This document shows positions 26,807 through 34,382 of a DNA stretch of 64,000 bases, piece after piece. The notes below the pieces were generated by a model that was not told where the DNA came from, did no database searches, and saw only the letters and a program-made list of their open reading frames with translations. The position numbers and the translations under genes were made by a program. Numbering within the stretch: position 1 is the stretch's first letter; every line of letters begins with the position of its first letter. Source of the stretch: Capillimicrobium parvum (lineage in GTDB: Bacteria; Actinomycetota; Thermoleophilia; Solirubrobacterales; Solirubrobacteraceae); contig NZ_CP087164.1 of NCBI RefSeq assembly GCF_021172045.1, positions 558,001 through 622,000 on the forward strand, in the 5' to 3' direction.

Positions 26807-27232
26807 ATGGCTTCAAAGCACCGCAAGCTCGTCGCTTTCGCCGCGGTCCTCGCGGCCGCCGGGACCGTCGCCGCGTGCGGCGAGGCGAAGGTGGAGGACA
26901 GCGCAAGCAATTCCGAGGGCGTCAACCGCGGAGCGCAGCTCTTCTACGAGCGCTGCTCGGGCTGCCACACGCTCGACTCCGCCGCCGCGGAGGGCTCGGC
27001 CACCAAGGTGCGCGACCGCGAGCGCGTCGACGGGCCGAACTTCAACCAGCGCAAGGAGACCGTCCAGCAGGTGCTGTACGCGATCCACAACGGCGGGTTC
27101 TCCGGCGCGATCATGCCCCAGAACATCGTGGTCGGCAAGGACGCCCGGGACGTCGCGGAGTTCCTCGCGAAGTACTCCGGGGCCAACTCGTCCGCCGCGG
27201 CGTCGCAGGGCTCCGAGAACTCCGGGGAGTAG
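26807..27232 (+). CDS. Class I cytochrome c lipoprotein
   Basis: A 141-residue exported haem protein. A signal sequence ends in a lipobox (GTVAACG, Cys at about 24), so it is probably membrane anchored. The haem motif CSGCH is near residue 50, and the axial Met is likely in AIMPQNIV near 103. The C-terminal tail is Ser/Ala-rich. Small c-type cytochromes like this carry electrons between respiratory complexes on the outer face of the membrane. ATG at 26807 gives the signal peptide directly. It is followed 5 bp later by serS. Confidence 0.85.
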   Translation: MASKHRKLVAFAAVLAAAGTVAACGEAKVEDSASNSEGVNRGAQLFYERCSGCHTLDSAAAEGSATKVRDRERVDGPNFNQRKETVQQVLYAIHNGGFSGAIMPQNIVVGKDARDVAEFLAKYSGANSSAAASQGSENSGE

Positions 27233-27237
27233 CTCCG

Positions 27238-28488
27238 GTGCTCGACCTGCGTCGGCTCCGCGCTGAGCCCGGCGAGGTGCGCGCCGCGCTGGCCCGTCGC
27301 CGCGACGGCTCGGACAAGCGCCTCGACGAGGTGCTCGCGCTCGACGAGCGCCGCCGCGCCGTGCTGCCCGAGCTCGAGGCGCTGCGCGCCCGCAAGAACG
27401 CCGCCTCGGAGGCGATCGCGGCGGCCAAGCGCGCCGGCGAGGACGCCGCGGACGCGATCGCCGCGATGCGGGAGGTCGGCCGGCGCGAGAAGCAGCTCGA
27501 CGCCGAACTGGCCGAGATCGAGGCGGGGCTCGACGCCGCGATGGCGACGCTGCCCAACCCGCCGTCACCGCAGGCGCCCGATGAGGACACCGTCCTGCGC
27601 GAGGTCGGCGCCGCAGGCCGGACGGGCCGCGACCACCTCGAGCTCGCCGGCGACATGATCGACATGGAGGCCGGCGCCCGGGTGGCCGGCTCGCGCTTCG
27701 CCTACCTCAAGGGCGACCTCGTGATGCTCGAGTTCGCCCTGGTGCGCTGGGCGCTCGAGAAGCTGCGCGGCCACGGCCACGAGCCGGTCGTGCCGCCGGT
27801 CCTCGTGCGCGAGGAGGCCCTGTTCGGCACCGGCATGCTGCCCGACACCGAGCAGCAGATCTACCGGCTCGCCGACGACCCGCTCTACCTCGCAGGCACG
27901 AGCGAGGTGCCGCTCGCCTCGCTGCACGCCGGCCAGATCCTCGAGGCGGACGCACTGCCGCTGCGCTATGCCGGCTTCTCGTCGTGCTTCCGCCGCGAGG
28001 CGGGCGCCGCCGGCCGCGACACGCGCGGCATCTTCCGCGTGCACCAGTTCGACAAGGTCGAGATGTTCGTGTTCGCCACGCCGGAGGCGGGCGCGGCCGA
28101 GCACGAGCGCCTGCTCGCGATCGAGGAGGAGCTCCTCGGCGAGCTCGAGCTGCCCTACCGGATCGTCGACATCGCGGTGAACGACCTCGGCGCCAGCGCG
28201 ACGCGCAAGTTCGACCTCGAGGCGTGGCTGCCGGGCCAGGGCGCCTACCGCGAGCTGACCTCCTGCTCGAACACGACGGACTTCCAGGCGCGCCGGCTCG
28301 AGATCCGCGTGCGGTCGGACGGCGGCGGGCGTCCGGTCGCCGCGCACACCCTCAACGGCACCGCGGTCGCGGTCGGCCGCACGATCATCGCCCTGCTCGA
28401 GAACGGTCAGCGCGAGGACGGCAGCGTCCAGCTGCCCGCCGCGCTCGTGCCCTACGGGGCGCCGGCGGAGCTCCCGCCCGCCACCTGA
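27238..28488 (+). CDS. serS: Seryl-tRNA synthetase
   Basis: A 416-residue class II synthetase. The N-terminal ~100 residues form the long antiparallel coiled coil (LDEVLALDERRRAVLPELEALRARKNAASE in parts) that recognises the long variable arm of tRNA-Ser. Motif 2 is FSSCFRREAGAAGRDTRGIFRVHQF near residues 246-270 and motif 3 is HTLNGTAVAVGRTIIALLEN near 372-391. TSEVPL, which binds serine, is near 222. GTG at 27238 yields VLDLRRLRAEPGEV, the usual start. The last part of the sequence is a normal length. Charges serine to tRNA in the cytoplasm. Confidence 0.96.
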   Translation: MLDLRRLRAEPGEVRAALARRRDGSDKRLDEVLALDERRRAVLPELEALRARKNAASEAIAAAKRAGEDAADAIAAMREVGRREKQLDAELAEIEAGLDAAMATLPNPPSPQAPDEDTVLREVGAAGRTGRDHLELAGDMIDMEAGARVAGSRFAYLKGDLVMLEFALVRWALEKLRGHGHEPVVPPVLVREEALFGTGMLPDTEQQIYRLADDPLYLAGTSEVPLASLHAGQILEADALPLRYAGFSSCFRREAGAAGRDTRGIFRVHQFDKVEMFVFATPEAGAAEHERLLAIEEELLGELELPYRIVDIAVNDLGASATRKFDLEAWLPGQGAYRELTSCSNTTDFQARRLEIRVRSDGGGRPVAAHTLNGTAVAVGRTIIALLENGQREDGSVQLPAALVPYGAPAELPPAT

Positions 28489-28493
28489 CGTGC

Positions 28494-28538
28494 CGAGCGT
28501 CGAGTTCCTCAGCCTCAGGCTGAGGAAGTCGACGCTCG
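28494..28538. repeat. 45-bp near-perfect palindrome between serS and a convergent gene
   Basis: The two arms, CGAGCGTCGA-TTCCTCAGCCT and its complement, pair over 22 bp with one mismatch (G-G at 28504/28528) around a single central base. It sits 5 bp after the serS stop, between two convergent genes, so a bidirectional terminator is a natural role. There is no T-run after either arm, so it is not a classical rho-independent terminator. A transposed palindromic element is the alternative. Confidence 0.8.
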
Positions 28539-28562
28539 ATGGGCGTGGGAGTGGGCGCCTCG

Positions 28563-29531
28563 CTACGGCTTGACGGGCGTGGGCGGATCGTCGCCGGCCA
28601 GCACGGCGAGCGCGTTGCGGGCGGCGAGCATCGCCATCGCGTTGCGCGTCTCCACGGTCGCGGAGCCGAGATGCGGCGCGATCACGACGTTGTCGAGCTC
28701 GAGCAGGCCGGGATGGACCTCGGGCTCGTGCTCGAAGACGTCGAGCGCAGCCCCGGCGATGACGCGCGAGCGCAGCGCCTCCACGAGCGCCGCTTCGTCG
28801 ACCACCGGGCCGCGCGCCGTGTTGACCAGGTAGGCGGTCGGCCGCATCGCGCGCAACGCAGCCGCGTCGATCAGGTGGTGGGTCTCGGCCGTCAGCGGGC
28901 AGTGCAGGCTCACGACGTCGGCCGAGGCCAGCAGCTCCTCGCGCTCCACGAACCGCGCCCCGCCGAGCGCGGCCTCGATCGCCGCCTCGGCCCGATGGCG
29001 CTGGGTGTAGGCGATCTCCATGCCGAACGCCCACGCCCGCCGCGCCGTCGCCCGCCCGATGGCGCCGAGCCCGACGACGCCCAGCGACTTGCCCTGCAGC
29101 CCGCTGCCGAGCATGAAGTCCATCGCCCAGTCCCACGGCGTCCCCGCCCGCAGCAGCCGCTCGCCCTCGCCCAGCCGGCGCGTCACCGCCAGCAGCAGCC
29201 CCATCGCGAGGTCGGCGGTCGCGTCGGTCAGCACGCCCGGCGTGTTCGTCACGACCACGCCCCGCGCCGACGCCGCGGCCACGTCCACGTTGTCGTAGCC
29301 GACCGCGAGGTTGGCCACGACCCGGAGCTTCGGGCCGGCCGCGTCGAGCAGCGCCCCGTCGACCCGGTCGTGCAGCATCGTCACCACCGCATCGGCGCCC
29401 GCCACCGCCTCCCGCAGCTCGTCGTCCGACAGCGCCCGATCGTGCGGCGACACCCAGACGTCCGCCGATGCGCGCAGCAGCTCGAGCGCCGGCTCGGGCA
29501 CGGCGCGCGTCACCACGACGCGGGCAGCCAC
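28563..29531 (-). CDS. D-2-hydroxyacid dehydrogenase (glyoxylate/hydroxypyruvate reductase-like)
   Basis: A 322-residue NAD(P)-dependent dehydrogenase. The nucleotide-binding motif is GVVGLGAIGRATARRA near residue 152, the substrate-binding region ANLAVGYDNVDVAAA near 73, the catalytic Arg in NTARGPVVDEAAL near 236 and the catalytic His in APHLGSAT near 284. Closest overall to glyoxylate reductase (GyaR-like), reducing glyoxylate or hydroxypyruvate, or acting on D-glycerate. ATG at 29531 abuts the STAS gene. Substrate choice is uncertain. Confidence 0.88.
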   Translation of the reverse strand: MAARVVVTRAVPEPALELLRASADVWVSPHDRALSDDELREAVAGADAVVTMLHDRVDGALLDAAGPKLRVVANLAVGYDNVDVAAASARGVVVTNTPGVLTDATADLAMGLLLAVTRRLGEGERLLRAGTPWDWAMDFMLGSGLQGKSLGVVGLGAIGRATARRAWAFGMEIAYTQRHRAEAAIEAALGGARFVEREELLASADVVSLHCPLTAETHHLIDAAALRAMRPTAYLVNTARGPVVDEAALVEALRSRVIAGAALDVFEHEPEVHPGLLELDNVVIAPHLGSATVETRNAMAMLAARNALAVLAGDDPPTPVKP

Positions 29532-29532
29532 C

Positions 29533-29898
29533 TCAGACGCCCACGTGTGCGACCGCCTCGTCGCGCGTGGCCACGATGTCGAAGGTCGAGTCGAGGCGGG
29601 TGATCTCGAACAGGCGCAGGACCGTCGGGTTCGTGCAGACGAGGGAGAGCGCGCCCTGGCTGCGCGTCAGCCGGCGCAACGCGTTGAGCAGGACGCTCAG
29701 GCCTGTGGAGTCGATGAACTCCACCTCGGTGAAGTCGAGCACGAGCCGGGTCCGGCCCGAATCGATGGCGCGTCTGAGGGCGTCCGACAGCTCGGGCGCG
29801 GTCGACACGTGGATCTCGCCCGCGACGGCGAGGACGTACGTGCCATCGGCGAGATCCTCTTGGGTGAGGTCGAACTTGGGCTTCGGGAACTCGGTCAT
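29533..29898 (-). CDS. STAS-domain anti-anti-sigma factor
   Basis: A 121-residue STAS protein of the SpoIIAA/RsbV/BldG type. The phosphorylation site is in EVEFIDSTGLSVLLNAL near residues 59-75 (Asp-Ser-Thr-Gly). Such proteins bind and release anti-sigma kinases depending on serine phosphorylation. No kinase or sigma factor gene is next to it, so its partner is encoded elsewhere. ATG at 29898. Confidence 0.88.
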   Translation of the reverse strand: MTEFPKPKFDLTQEDLADGTYVLAVAGEIHVSTAPELSDALRRAIDSGRTRLVLDFTEVEFIDSTGLSVLLNALRRLTRSQGALSLVCTNPTVLRLFEITRLDSTFDIVATRDEAVAHVGV

Positions 29899-30077
29899 GT
29901 GCGGTCGAGGGGCACGCTACCTCACCGCCGCCACCCCGCGGCAGACGATGCCCCCGTCAGCGCTCGGCCGGGCCCTCGAACCGCCCCGGTGGAAGATCAG
30001 CGGCGCCCCGTCGCGGTCGCTGCAGGTCGAGCTCCTGCGCGTGCCGTCGCCGACCAGCCGGTAGCCTTGCGCTGCTC

Positions 30078-30245
30078 ATGGCCACCGTGTCCGGCAACGG
30101 CGAGGCCCCGCGGGTCGACTGCGCCGGTGTCCACACGCGCACCGCCCCGCCGTCCGCGCGCCGGTCGACGATCGGCAGGCCGGCTGTCTCGCGACCCACC
30201 GCCGTGCTCGAGCCGTCGCCCGCGGGGCGGCGGTCGGCGCGATGA
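30078..30245 (+). CDS. Possible 55-codon leader ORF before the IclR gene
   Basis: The 343-bp gap 29899-30241 holds no recognised gene. The only candidate is this frame, whose TGA overlaps the IclR ATG (ATGA). The product is basic, rich in Arg, Pro, Ser and Ala, with no recognisable domain. In DNA of this GC content open frames this short are common by chance; the overlap is the only argument for it. Confidence 0.2.
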   Translation: MATVSGNGEAPRVDCAGVHTRTAPPSARRSTIGRPAVSRPTAVLEPSPAGRRSAR

Positions 30246-31030
30246 CCCTCGTGGCGGCCGGCGACGCCAGCGCGACATCGCACCGGGCCGTCGGCTCCGT
30301 GGCTCGGGCGATCGAGCTGCTCGATGCGCTGGCCGCCGCGCCGGACGGCCTCGGCGTCAACGCGCTCGCTCGCCGTATCGGGGTCAACCCGAGCACCGCA
30401 TCGCGCCTCCTGGCGACGCTCGAGCAGGGCGGCCTCGTGCAGCGGGCGCCGGGCGGCCCGTATCGGCTGGGGCTGCGCATCGTGGCGCTGGCCGACGGGG
30501 TCCTCGCGCGCCTCGACATCCGTGAGCTGGCCCGCCCCCATCTGCGGGCCCTGGCCGCCACGACCGGCGAGACGGCGACGTTGTCCATGCCGGGCGAGCG
30601 GGAGGCGGTGACGGTCGATTTCGTCGCCGCGGAGTCCAGCGTGGTGAGTACTGCGCGCGTGGGTCGCCCGAGCGTGCCGCACGCGACGGCGGCCGGGAAG
30701 GTCATGCTCGCGTTCGGCGGCGGCGCGGACGCGATCGCCGGTGGCCCGCTCGAGGCCTACACGGACCGCACGATCGTCGATCCGGCGGCGCTCGCGGCCG
30801 AGATCGTGCGCGTGCGCGAGCGCGGCTGGGGCGAGGCCGCCGGTGAGCGGGAGCCCGACCTCAACGCGCTTGCCGCTCCGGTGTTCGGCCGCACCGGCGA
30901 ACTGGTGGCGGTGCTCGGCGTGCAGGGGCCGGCCACGCGTCTGGACGACGCCCGTCGTCGCGCCGTCCTGCCCGCGCTGAGCGAGGCGGCCGCCGCGCTC
31001 TCGGCGGCACTCGGCGGACGCGCGGTCTGA
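30242..31030 (+). CDS. IclR-family transcriptional regulator
   Basis: A 262-residue regulator. The winged helix is at about 18-75 (SVARAIELLDALAAAPDGLGVNALARRIGVNPSTASRLLATLEQGGLV in parts), followed by the IclR effector domain with ATTGETATLSMPGEREAVTVDFV near 115 and PHATAAGKVMLAF near 147. IclR proteins often control catabolism of aromatic or C1/C2 compounds. It is convergent with the PuuD-like gene of the methylated-amine island (6 bp apart), so local control is likely but not proved. Confidence 0.9.
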   Translation: MTLVAAGDASATSHRAVGSVARAIELLDALAAAPDGLGVNALARRIGVNPSTASRLLATLEQGGLVQRAPGGPYRLGLRIVALADGVLARLDIRELARPHLRALAATTGETATLSMPGEREAVTVDFVAAESSVVSTARVGRPSVPHATAAGKVMLAFGGGADAIAGGPLEAYTDRTIVDPAALAAEIVRVRERGWGEAAGEREPDLNALAAPVFGRTGELVAVLGVQGPATRLDDARRRAVLPALSEAAAALSAALGGRAV

Positions 31031-31036
31031 CCGCCG

Positions 31037-31819
31037 TCAGCGCGCGGCCGGCGCGCGCCGCTTCGCCGCCGCGGCCACGAACTGGCCGAACACGTCGAGG
31101 GAGCGCTCGTCGTCCTGCCAGCACTCCTGCAGCTCCCACTGCACGCCGAGGACCGGCGCGGATGCGTCCGGCATCTCGATCGCCTCGACGATCCCGTCGT
31201 CGGCCCATGCGACCGCCTGCACGCCCGAGCCCAGCTCGCGCACCGCCTGGTGGTGGTAGGAGTTGACGGCGGCCCGCTCGCCCAGCGCCGCGGCCAGGCC
31301 AGAGTCGGCGGCCACCGTGATCGGATGTTCCGGGTGGCGGGGCATCGCGCCGCGCCCGAGCGTCGCGTCGCACACCAGGTCCCAGACGTCCCAGGCGCCC
31401 CCGGGGTGCTCGCGTGCGCCCTCCGGGTACTCGCTGCGATCGCGGTACAGGGTCCCGCCGCACACGACGTTGATGATCTGCATGCCGCGGCAGATCCCGA
31501 GGATGGGCAGCCCCTGCTCCATGGCCTCGGCCGCGATCGCGAGCTCGAACGCGTCCCGGTGCGGCGAGATGGGGGTCAGGGCGGGGTGGGCGCGGGCGCC
31601 GTAGCGCTCGGGGGCGATGTCGCGCCCGAAGCCCAGCAGGAGCCCGTCGGCTCGGTCGAGGGCCAGCGCCCGCGCGTCGGGGTCCTCGAGGTAGGGCAGC
31701 AGCACCGGGGCGCCGCCGGCGGCGACGACAGGCCGGCTGAGCGCCAGGCCGAGGTAGTCGCCGTAGTCCGTGAAGCCCGTGGTGACCGCGATGGCCGGAG
31801 GGTCGTCGACCGGTGCCAC
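31037..31819 (-). CDS. Gamma-glutamyl-gamma-aminobutyrate hydrolase-like class I amidotransferase (PuuD, peptidase C26)
   Basis: A 260-residue class I glutamine-amidotransferase-like hydrolase. The nucleophile Cys is in PILGICRGMQIINV near residue 113, and the His/Glu pair is near the C-terminus (APVLGVQWELQE; the usual WHPE is WELQE here, so the His of the classical triad is not at that position). PuuD-type enzymes cleave gamma-glutamyl amides. GTG at 31819 begins 5 bp after the oxidase stop. In this cluster it could hydrolyse a gamma-glutamyl-methylamide or a related amide produced by the GmaS-like ligase. The replaced His makes activity uncertain. Confidence 0.8.
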   Translation of the reverse strand: MAPVDDPPAIAVTTGFTDYGDYLGLALSRPVVAAGGAPVLLPYLEDPDARALALDRADGLLLGFGRDIAPERYGARAHPALTPISPHRDAFELAIAAEAMEQGLPILGICRGMQIINVVCGGTLYRDRSEYPEGAREHPGGAWDVWDLVCDATLGRGAMPRHPEHPITVAADSGLAAALGERAAVNSYHHQAVRELGSGVQAVAWADDGIVEAIEMPDASAPVLGVQWELQECWQDDERSLDVFGQFVAAAAKRRAPAAR

Positions 31820-31824
31820 CGCCG

Positions 31825-33117
31825 TCAGCTCCAGGGGTAGGGGCTGTGCGAGACGGGGTGCAGCTGACCGGTGGCGAAGCGCTGGTAGGCGAACGGGGCC
31901 AGGAGCGTGGAGTGCTCGCCCTGCAGCTCGCGGGCGATCTCGCGGCCGACGGCGATCATCTTGTAGCCGTGGTTGGAGTCGGCCGCGACGTAGACGTTGT
32001 CGCGCATGCGGTCGAAGACCGGGAAGTTGTCGGCGGTGAAGGCGCCGGCCCCACCCGAGCGCACCTGCCGGTAGTACGGACGGGTGCCGGCGAAGCGCTC
32101 GAGGCAGTGCGACAGCGCCGCACACCACATGGCCGGGAACCCGGGGTCGACGCTGCCGGTGGGGTACGGGTCGACCTCGAAGGTGTGGCCGAGGCGGATG
32201 GGCGCGGCGCCGCCCTGGACGGTGTCGCGGTCGGGCTTGACGTAGATGCCCCACGGCTCCGTGGTGATCACGCGGTCGTCGTCGGCGAGCAGAGGCTGGT
32301 CGGAGTCGACGTGCAACACCGGCGAGGACGCCCCGTCGGCCGTGGTGAACGAGGCGGGGTCGACGGCGATCTCGCCCTCCTGCAGGTACCAGTAGGTCCA
32401 CATCGGCACGTCGCGAGCGACGCCGCCGTCGGGCTGGTGGACGTCGAGGCGGTCCGGCAGGCCCAGCATGTCCCACAGCGAGGCGATCCACGGGCCGACC
32501 GCAACGACGACCTGCTCGACCGCGATGTCCCCCATGCTGGTGTGCACGCTGGTCACGGCGCCGGATCCGTCGAGCTCGAAGCCGGTGACCTCGACGCCGC
32601 TCGCGATCCGGGCGCCGGCCTCGCGGGCCTTGTCGGCCAGGCCGTGCATGGACTCGCGGTTGAACGCGTAGCCGCCCGCGCGCTCGTGCAGGCAGACGGT
32701 CAGGCCGCGCGCTCGCCAGTCCGGATAGACACCGCGCATGTGCTCGAACACCGCGTCTTCGCCGACGATCAGGTCGCTGGGGTAGCCGATGCGCTGCTGG
32801 CGCTCGAAGACCTCGACGAGATCCGGCTCCTGGGCGGCGGGCCCGAGCGCGATGTAGCCGGTGGGGTGGTAGTGCAGGGCGTCGGCGTTCTCCTCCCAGA
32901 TCTCCACGCACGCGGCCATCAGCTCGCTCATCGCGGGCTGGAAGTAGTTGTTGCGCACCACGCCGCAGGCGATCCCCGATGCGCCGGACGCTACGCCGGA
33001 CTTGTCGACGACGAGCACGTCCTCCCCGGCCTGCGCGAGATGCCAGGCGGTGGAGAGGCCATGAACGCCGGCGCCGATGACGAGCACGGAGACGGAGCTG
33101 GGGACGGCTGTGGGCAT
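31825..33117 (-). CDS. FAD-dependent DAO-family oxidoreductase (sarcosine/dimethylglycine oxidase-like)
   Basis: A 430-residue flavoprotein with an N-terminal FAD-binding motif VSVLVIGAGVHGLSTAWHLAQ (in parts; GxGxxG near residue 13) and a C-terminal second FAD segment DNVYVAADSNHGYKMIAVG. Relatives oxidise N-methylated amino acids such as sarcosine, dimethylglycine or N-methylglutamate. The GcvT-like gene upstream would complete a two-protein version of a dimethylglycine-dehydrogenase-type enzyme. ATG at 33117 is chosen because AAGGA lies 7 bp upstream; an in-frame ATG at 33147 would place the promoter in the coding region. Substrate is inferred from context only. Confidence 0.82.
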   Translation of the reverse strand: MPTAVPSSVSVLVIGAGVHGLSTAWHLAQAGEDVLVVDKSGVASGASGIACGVVRNNYFQPAMSELMAACVEIWEENADALHYHPTGYIALGPAAQEPDLVEVFERQQRIGYPSDLIVGEDAVFEHMRGVYPDWRARGLTVCLHERAGGYAFNRESMHGLADKAREAGARIASGVEVTGFELDGSGAVTSVHTSMGDIAVEQVVVAVGPWIASLWDMLGLPDRLDVHQPDGGVARDVPMWTYWYLQEGEIAVDPASFTTADGASSPVLHVDSDQPLLADDDRVITTEPWGIYVKPDRDTVQGGAAPIRLGHTFEVDPYPTGSVDPGFPAMWCAALSHCLERFAGTRPYYRQVRSGGAGAFTADNFPVFDRMRDNVYVAADSNHGYKMIAVGREIARELQGEHSTLLAPFAYQRFATGQLHPVSHSPYPWS

Positions 33118-33136
33118 GCTGCGATCCTTGTGTTGC

Positions 33137-33199
33137 GTTATAGGCAATAGCGTTGCCCGTGACTGCCGGACACACCATAGCGCGCTCCTGATCAGGAGC
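33137..33199 (-). promoter_or_regulatory. Promoter and two palindromic operators upstream of the DAO-type gene
   Basis: On the minus strand a -10-like TATAAC (33137-33142) lies about 20 bp from the start codon. Just upstream is GGCAA-TAGCG-TTGCC (33143-33157), a perfect 5-bp inverted repeat in the -10/-35 spacer. Further up, 33180-33199 is a perfect 20-bp palindrome, GCGCTCCTGATCAGGAGCGC, at an activator-like distance. Either could bind the local IclR or GntR protein. It splits the island into two transcription units. Confidence 0.45.
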
Positions 33200-33223
33200 G
33201 CCGCTGAACCACGCGCGCGCGGC

Positions 33224-34363
33224 TCACGACCGCGGCCGCTTCTTCTGGGGGTCGTAGAGCGGGAACTCCGCCACGGTGGCGGTGACCGTGCCGCTGCCGA
33301 GCGCCACCTGGACCTCGCGCCCCACCTCGTTGAGCTCGCGGTCGATGGCGGCCATGCCGATGACCTGGTCGTCGAACGTCGGGCTCTGGCACGGGCTGCG
33401 CAGGATCCCGGCGTCGCGGCCGTCCTGCGTCACCGCGGCGCCGTACTCGGGCACGGTGTCGCCCTCGATCCGCAGCGTCGTGAGCAGCCGCGGCGTGCCC
33501 GCGGACGCGATCGCGCGCAGCGCCTCGCGACCGACGTAGTCGCCGCTGTCGAGCTTGACGACGTTGTCGAGGCGCACCTCGAGCGGATCGGTCTGGTGCG
33601 GGAAGTAGTCGATGTCGGGGAACAGCAGCCCCGACTCGATGCGCAGCGTCTCGATCGCCGAGAGGCCGATCGGACGGATGCCGTGCGGCTCACCCGCCTC
33701 CTTGACCGCGCGCCACAGCTTCTCGGCGTCCTCCGGAGCGCAGTACAGCTCGAAGCCCAGCTCGCCGGAGTAGCCGGTGCGCGACAGCATCACCGGCACG
33801 CCGCCGACCGTGACGCCCTCCGGCACGAAACGGAAGTAGCGCAGCGAGCCGACATCGGCGCCCTCCGTGATGGGTCCGAGCACCTCCCGGCACAGCGGGC
33901 CCTGCACCTGCAGGTGCGGCATCGCGGCCGTCCTGTCCTCGATGGCGGCGTCGAGGCCGCGGTCGGCGGCCACCGCGCGGAACTGCTCGATGTCCGAGTC
34001 ATAGCTGGTGATCGAGAAGCAGTGGTCGTCGGCCAGCTTGAAGATCGTCCCGTCCATGATCATCTGGCCCTGCTCGTCGCACATGGCGCCGTAGCGGACC
34101 TGGCCGATCTCGAGCGCCGCCATGTCGTTGGTGAACACGGCATCGGCGAGAGCGAGCGCGTCCCGTCCGCGGATGTCCCACTTGCGCAGCGCGGACTCGT
34201 CCCACATGTTGCAGGCGTTGCGCGTGGCGTGGTGCTCGGCGACCGGATCGCCGAAGTCGGCGGCCCAGGCCCAGCCCTCCCAGTCGGTCCAGCTGTCGGT
34301 CTCCTCCCGCTGGACGGCATCGAACGCGGTCTTGTGCAGCTCGGTCGTCGACACGCCGGTCAC
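33224..34363 (-). CDS. GcvT-like aminomethyltransferase (tetrahydrofolate-dependent)
   Basis: A 379-residue protein of the glycine-cleavage T-protein/dimethylglycine-dehydrogenase C-domain fold. Family segments are ADAVFTNDMAALEIGQVRYGAMCDEQGQM (in parts, near 93-120), LQVQGPLCREVL near 160, MLSRTGYSGELGFELYC near 200 and GLSAIETLRIESGLLFP near 243. T-proteins move a C1 unit from an amine to tetrahydrofolate. GTG at 34363 follows the Fe-S gene by 19 bp with a GGAAG-type ribosome site. Together with the DAO protein it probably oxidises an N-methyl compound and captures formaldehyde-level carbon on folate. The amine substrate is not known. Confidence 0.82.
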   Translation of the reverse strand: MTGVSTTELHKTAFDAVQREETDSWTDWEGWAWAADFGDPVAEHHATRNACNMWDESALRKWDIRGRDALALADAVFTNDMAALEIGQVRYGAMCDEQGQMIMDGTIFKLADDHCFSITSYDSDIEQFRAVAADRGLDAAIEDRTAAMPHLQVQGPLCREVLGPITEGADVGSLRYFRFVPEGVTVGGVPVMLSRTGYSGELGFELYCAPEDAEKLWRAVKEAGEPHGIRPIGLSAIETLRIESGLLFPDIDYFPHQTDPLEVRLDNVVKLDSGDYVGREALRAIASAGTPRLLTTLRIEGDTVPEYGAAVTQDGRDAGILRSPCQSPTFDDQVIGMAAIDRELNEVGREVQVALGSGTVTATVAEFPLYDPQKKRPRS

Positions 34364-34382
34364 CTCGCTTCCGTTGGTTGGG

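Noticed and set aside
26521-27237. Upstream extension of serS to 26521
   Set aside because: The extra residues run through repeats and the cytochrome gene in another frame; SerS homology begins at 27238.
28539-29603. Plus-strand gene opposite the glyoxylate-reductase-like enzyme
   Set aside because: The minus-strand frame carries all dehydrogenase motifs; the plus-strand product is His/Arg/Gln-rich without a domain.
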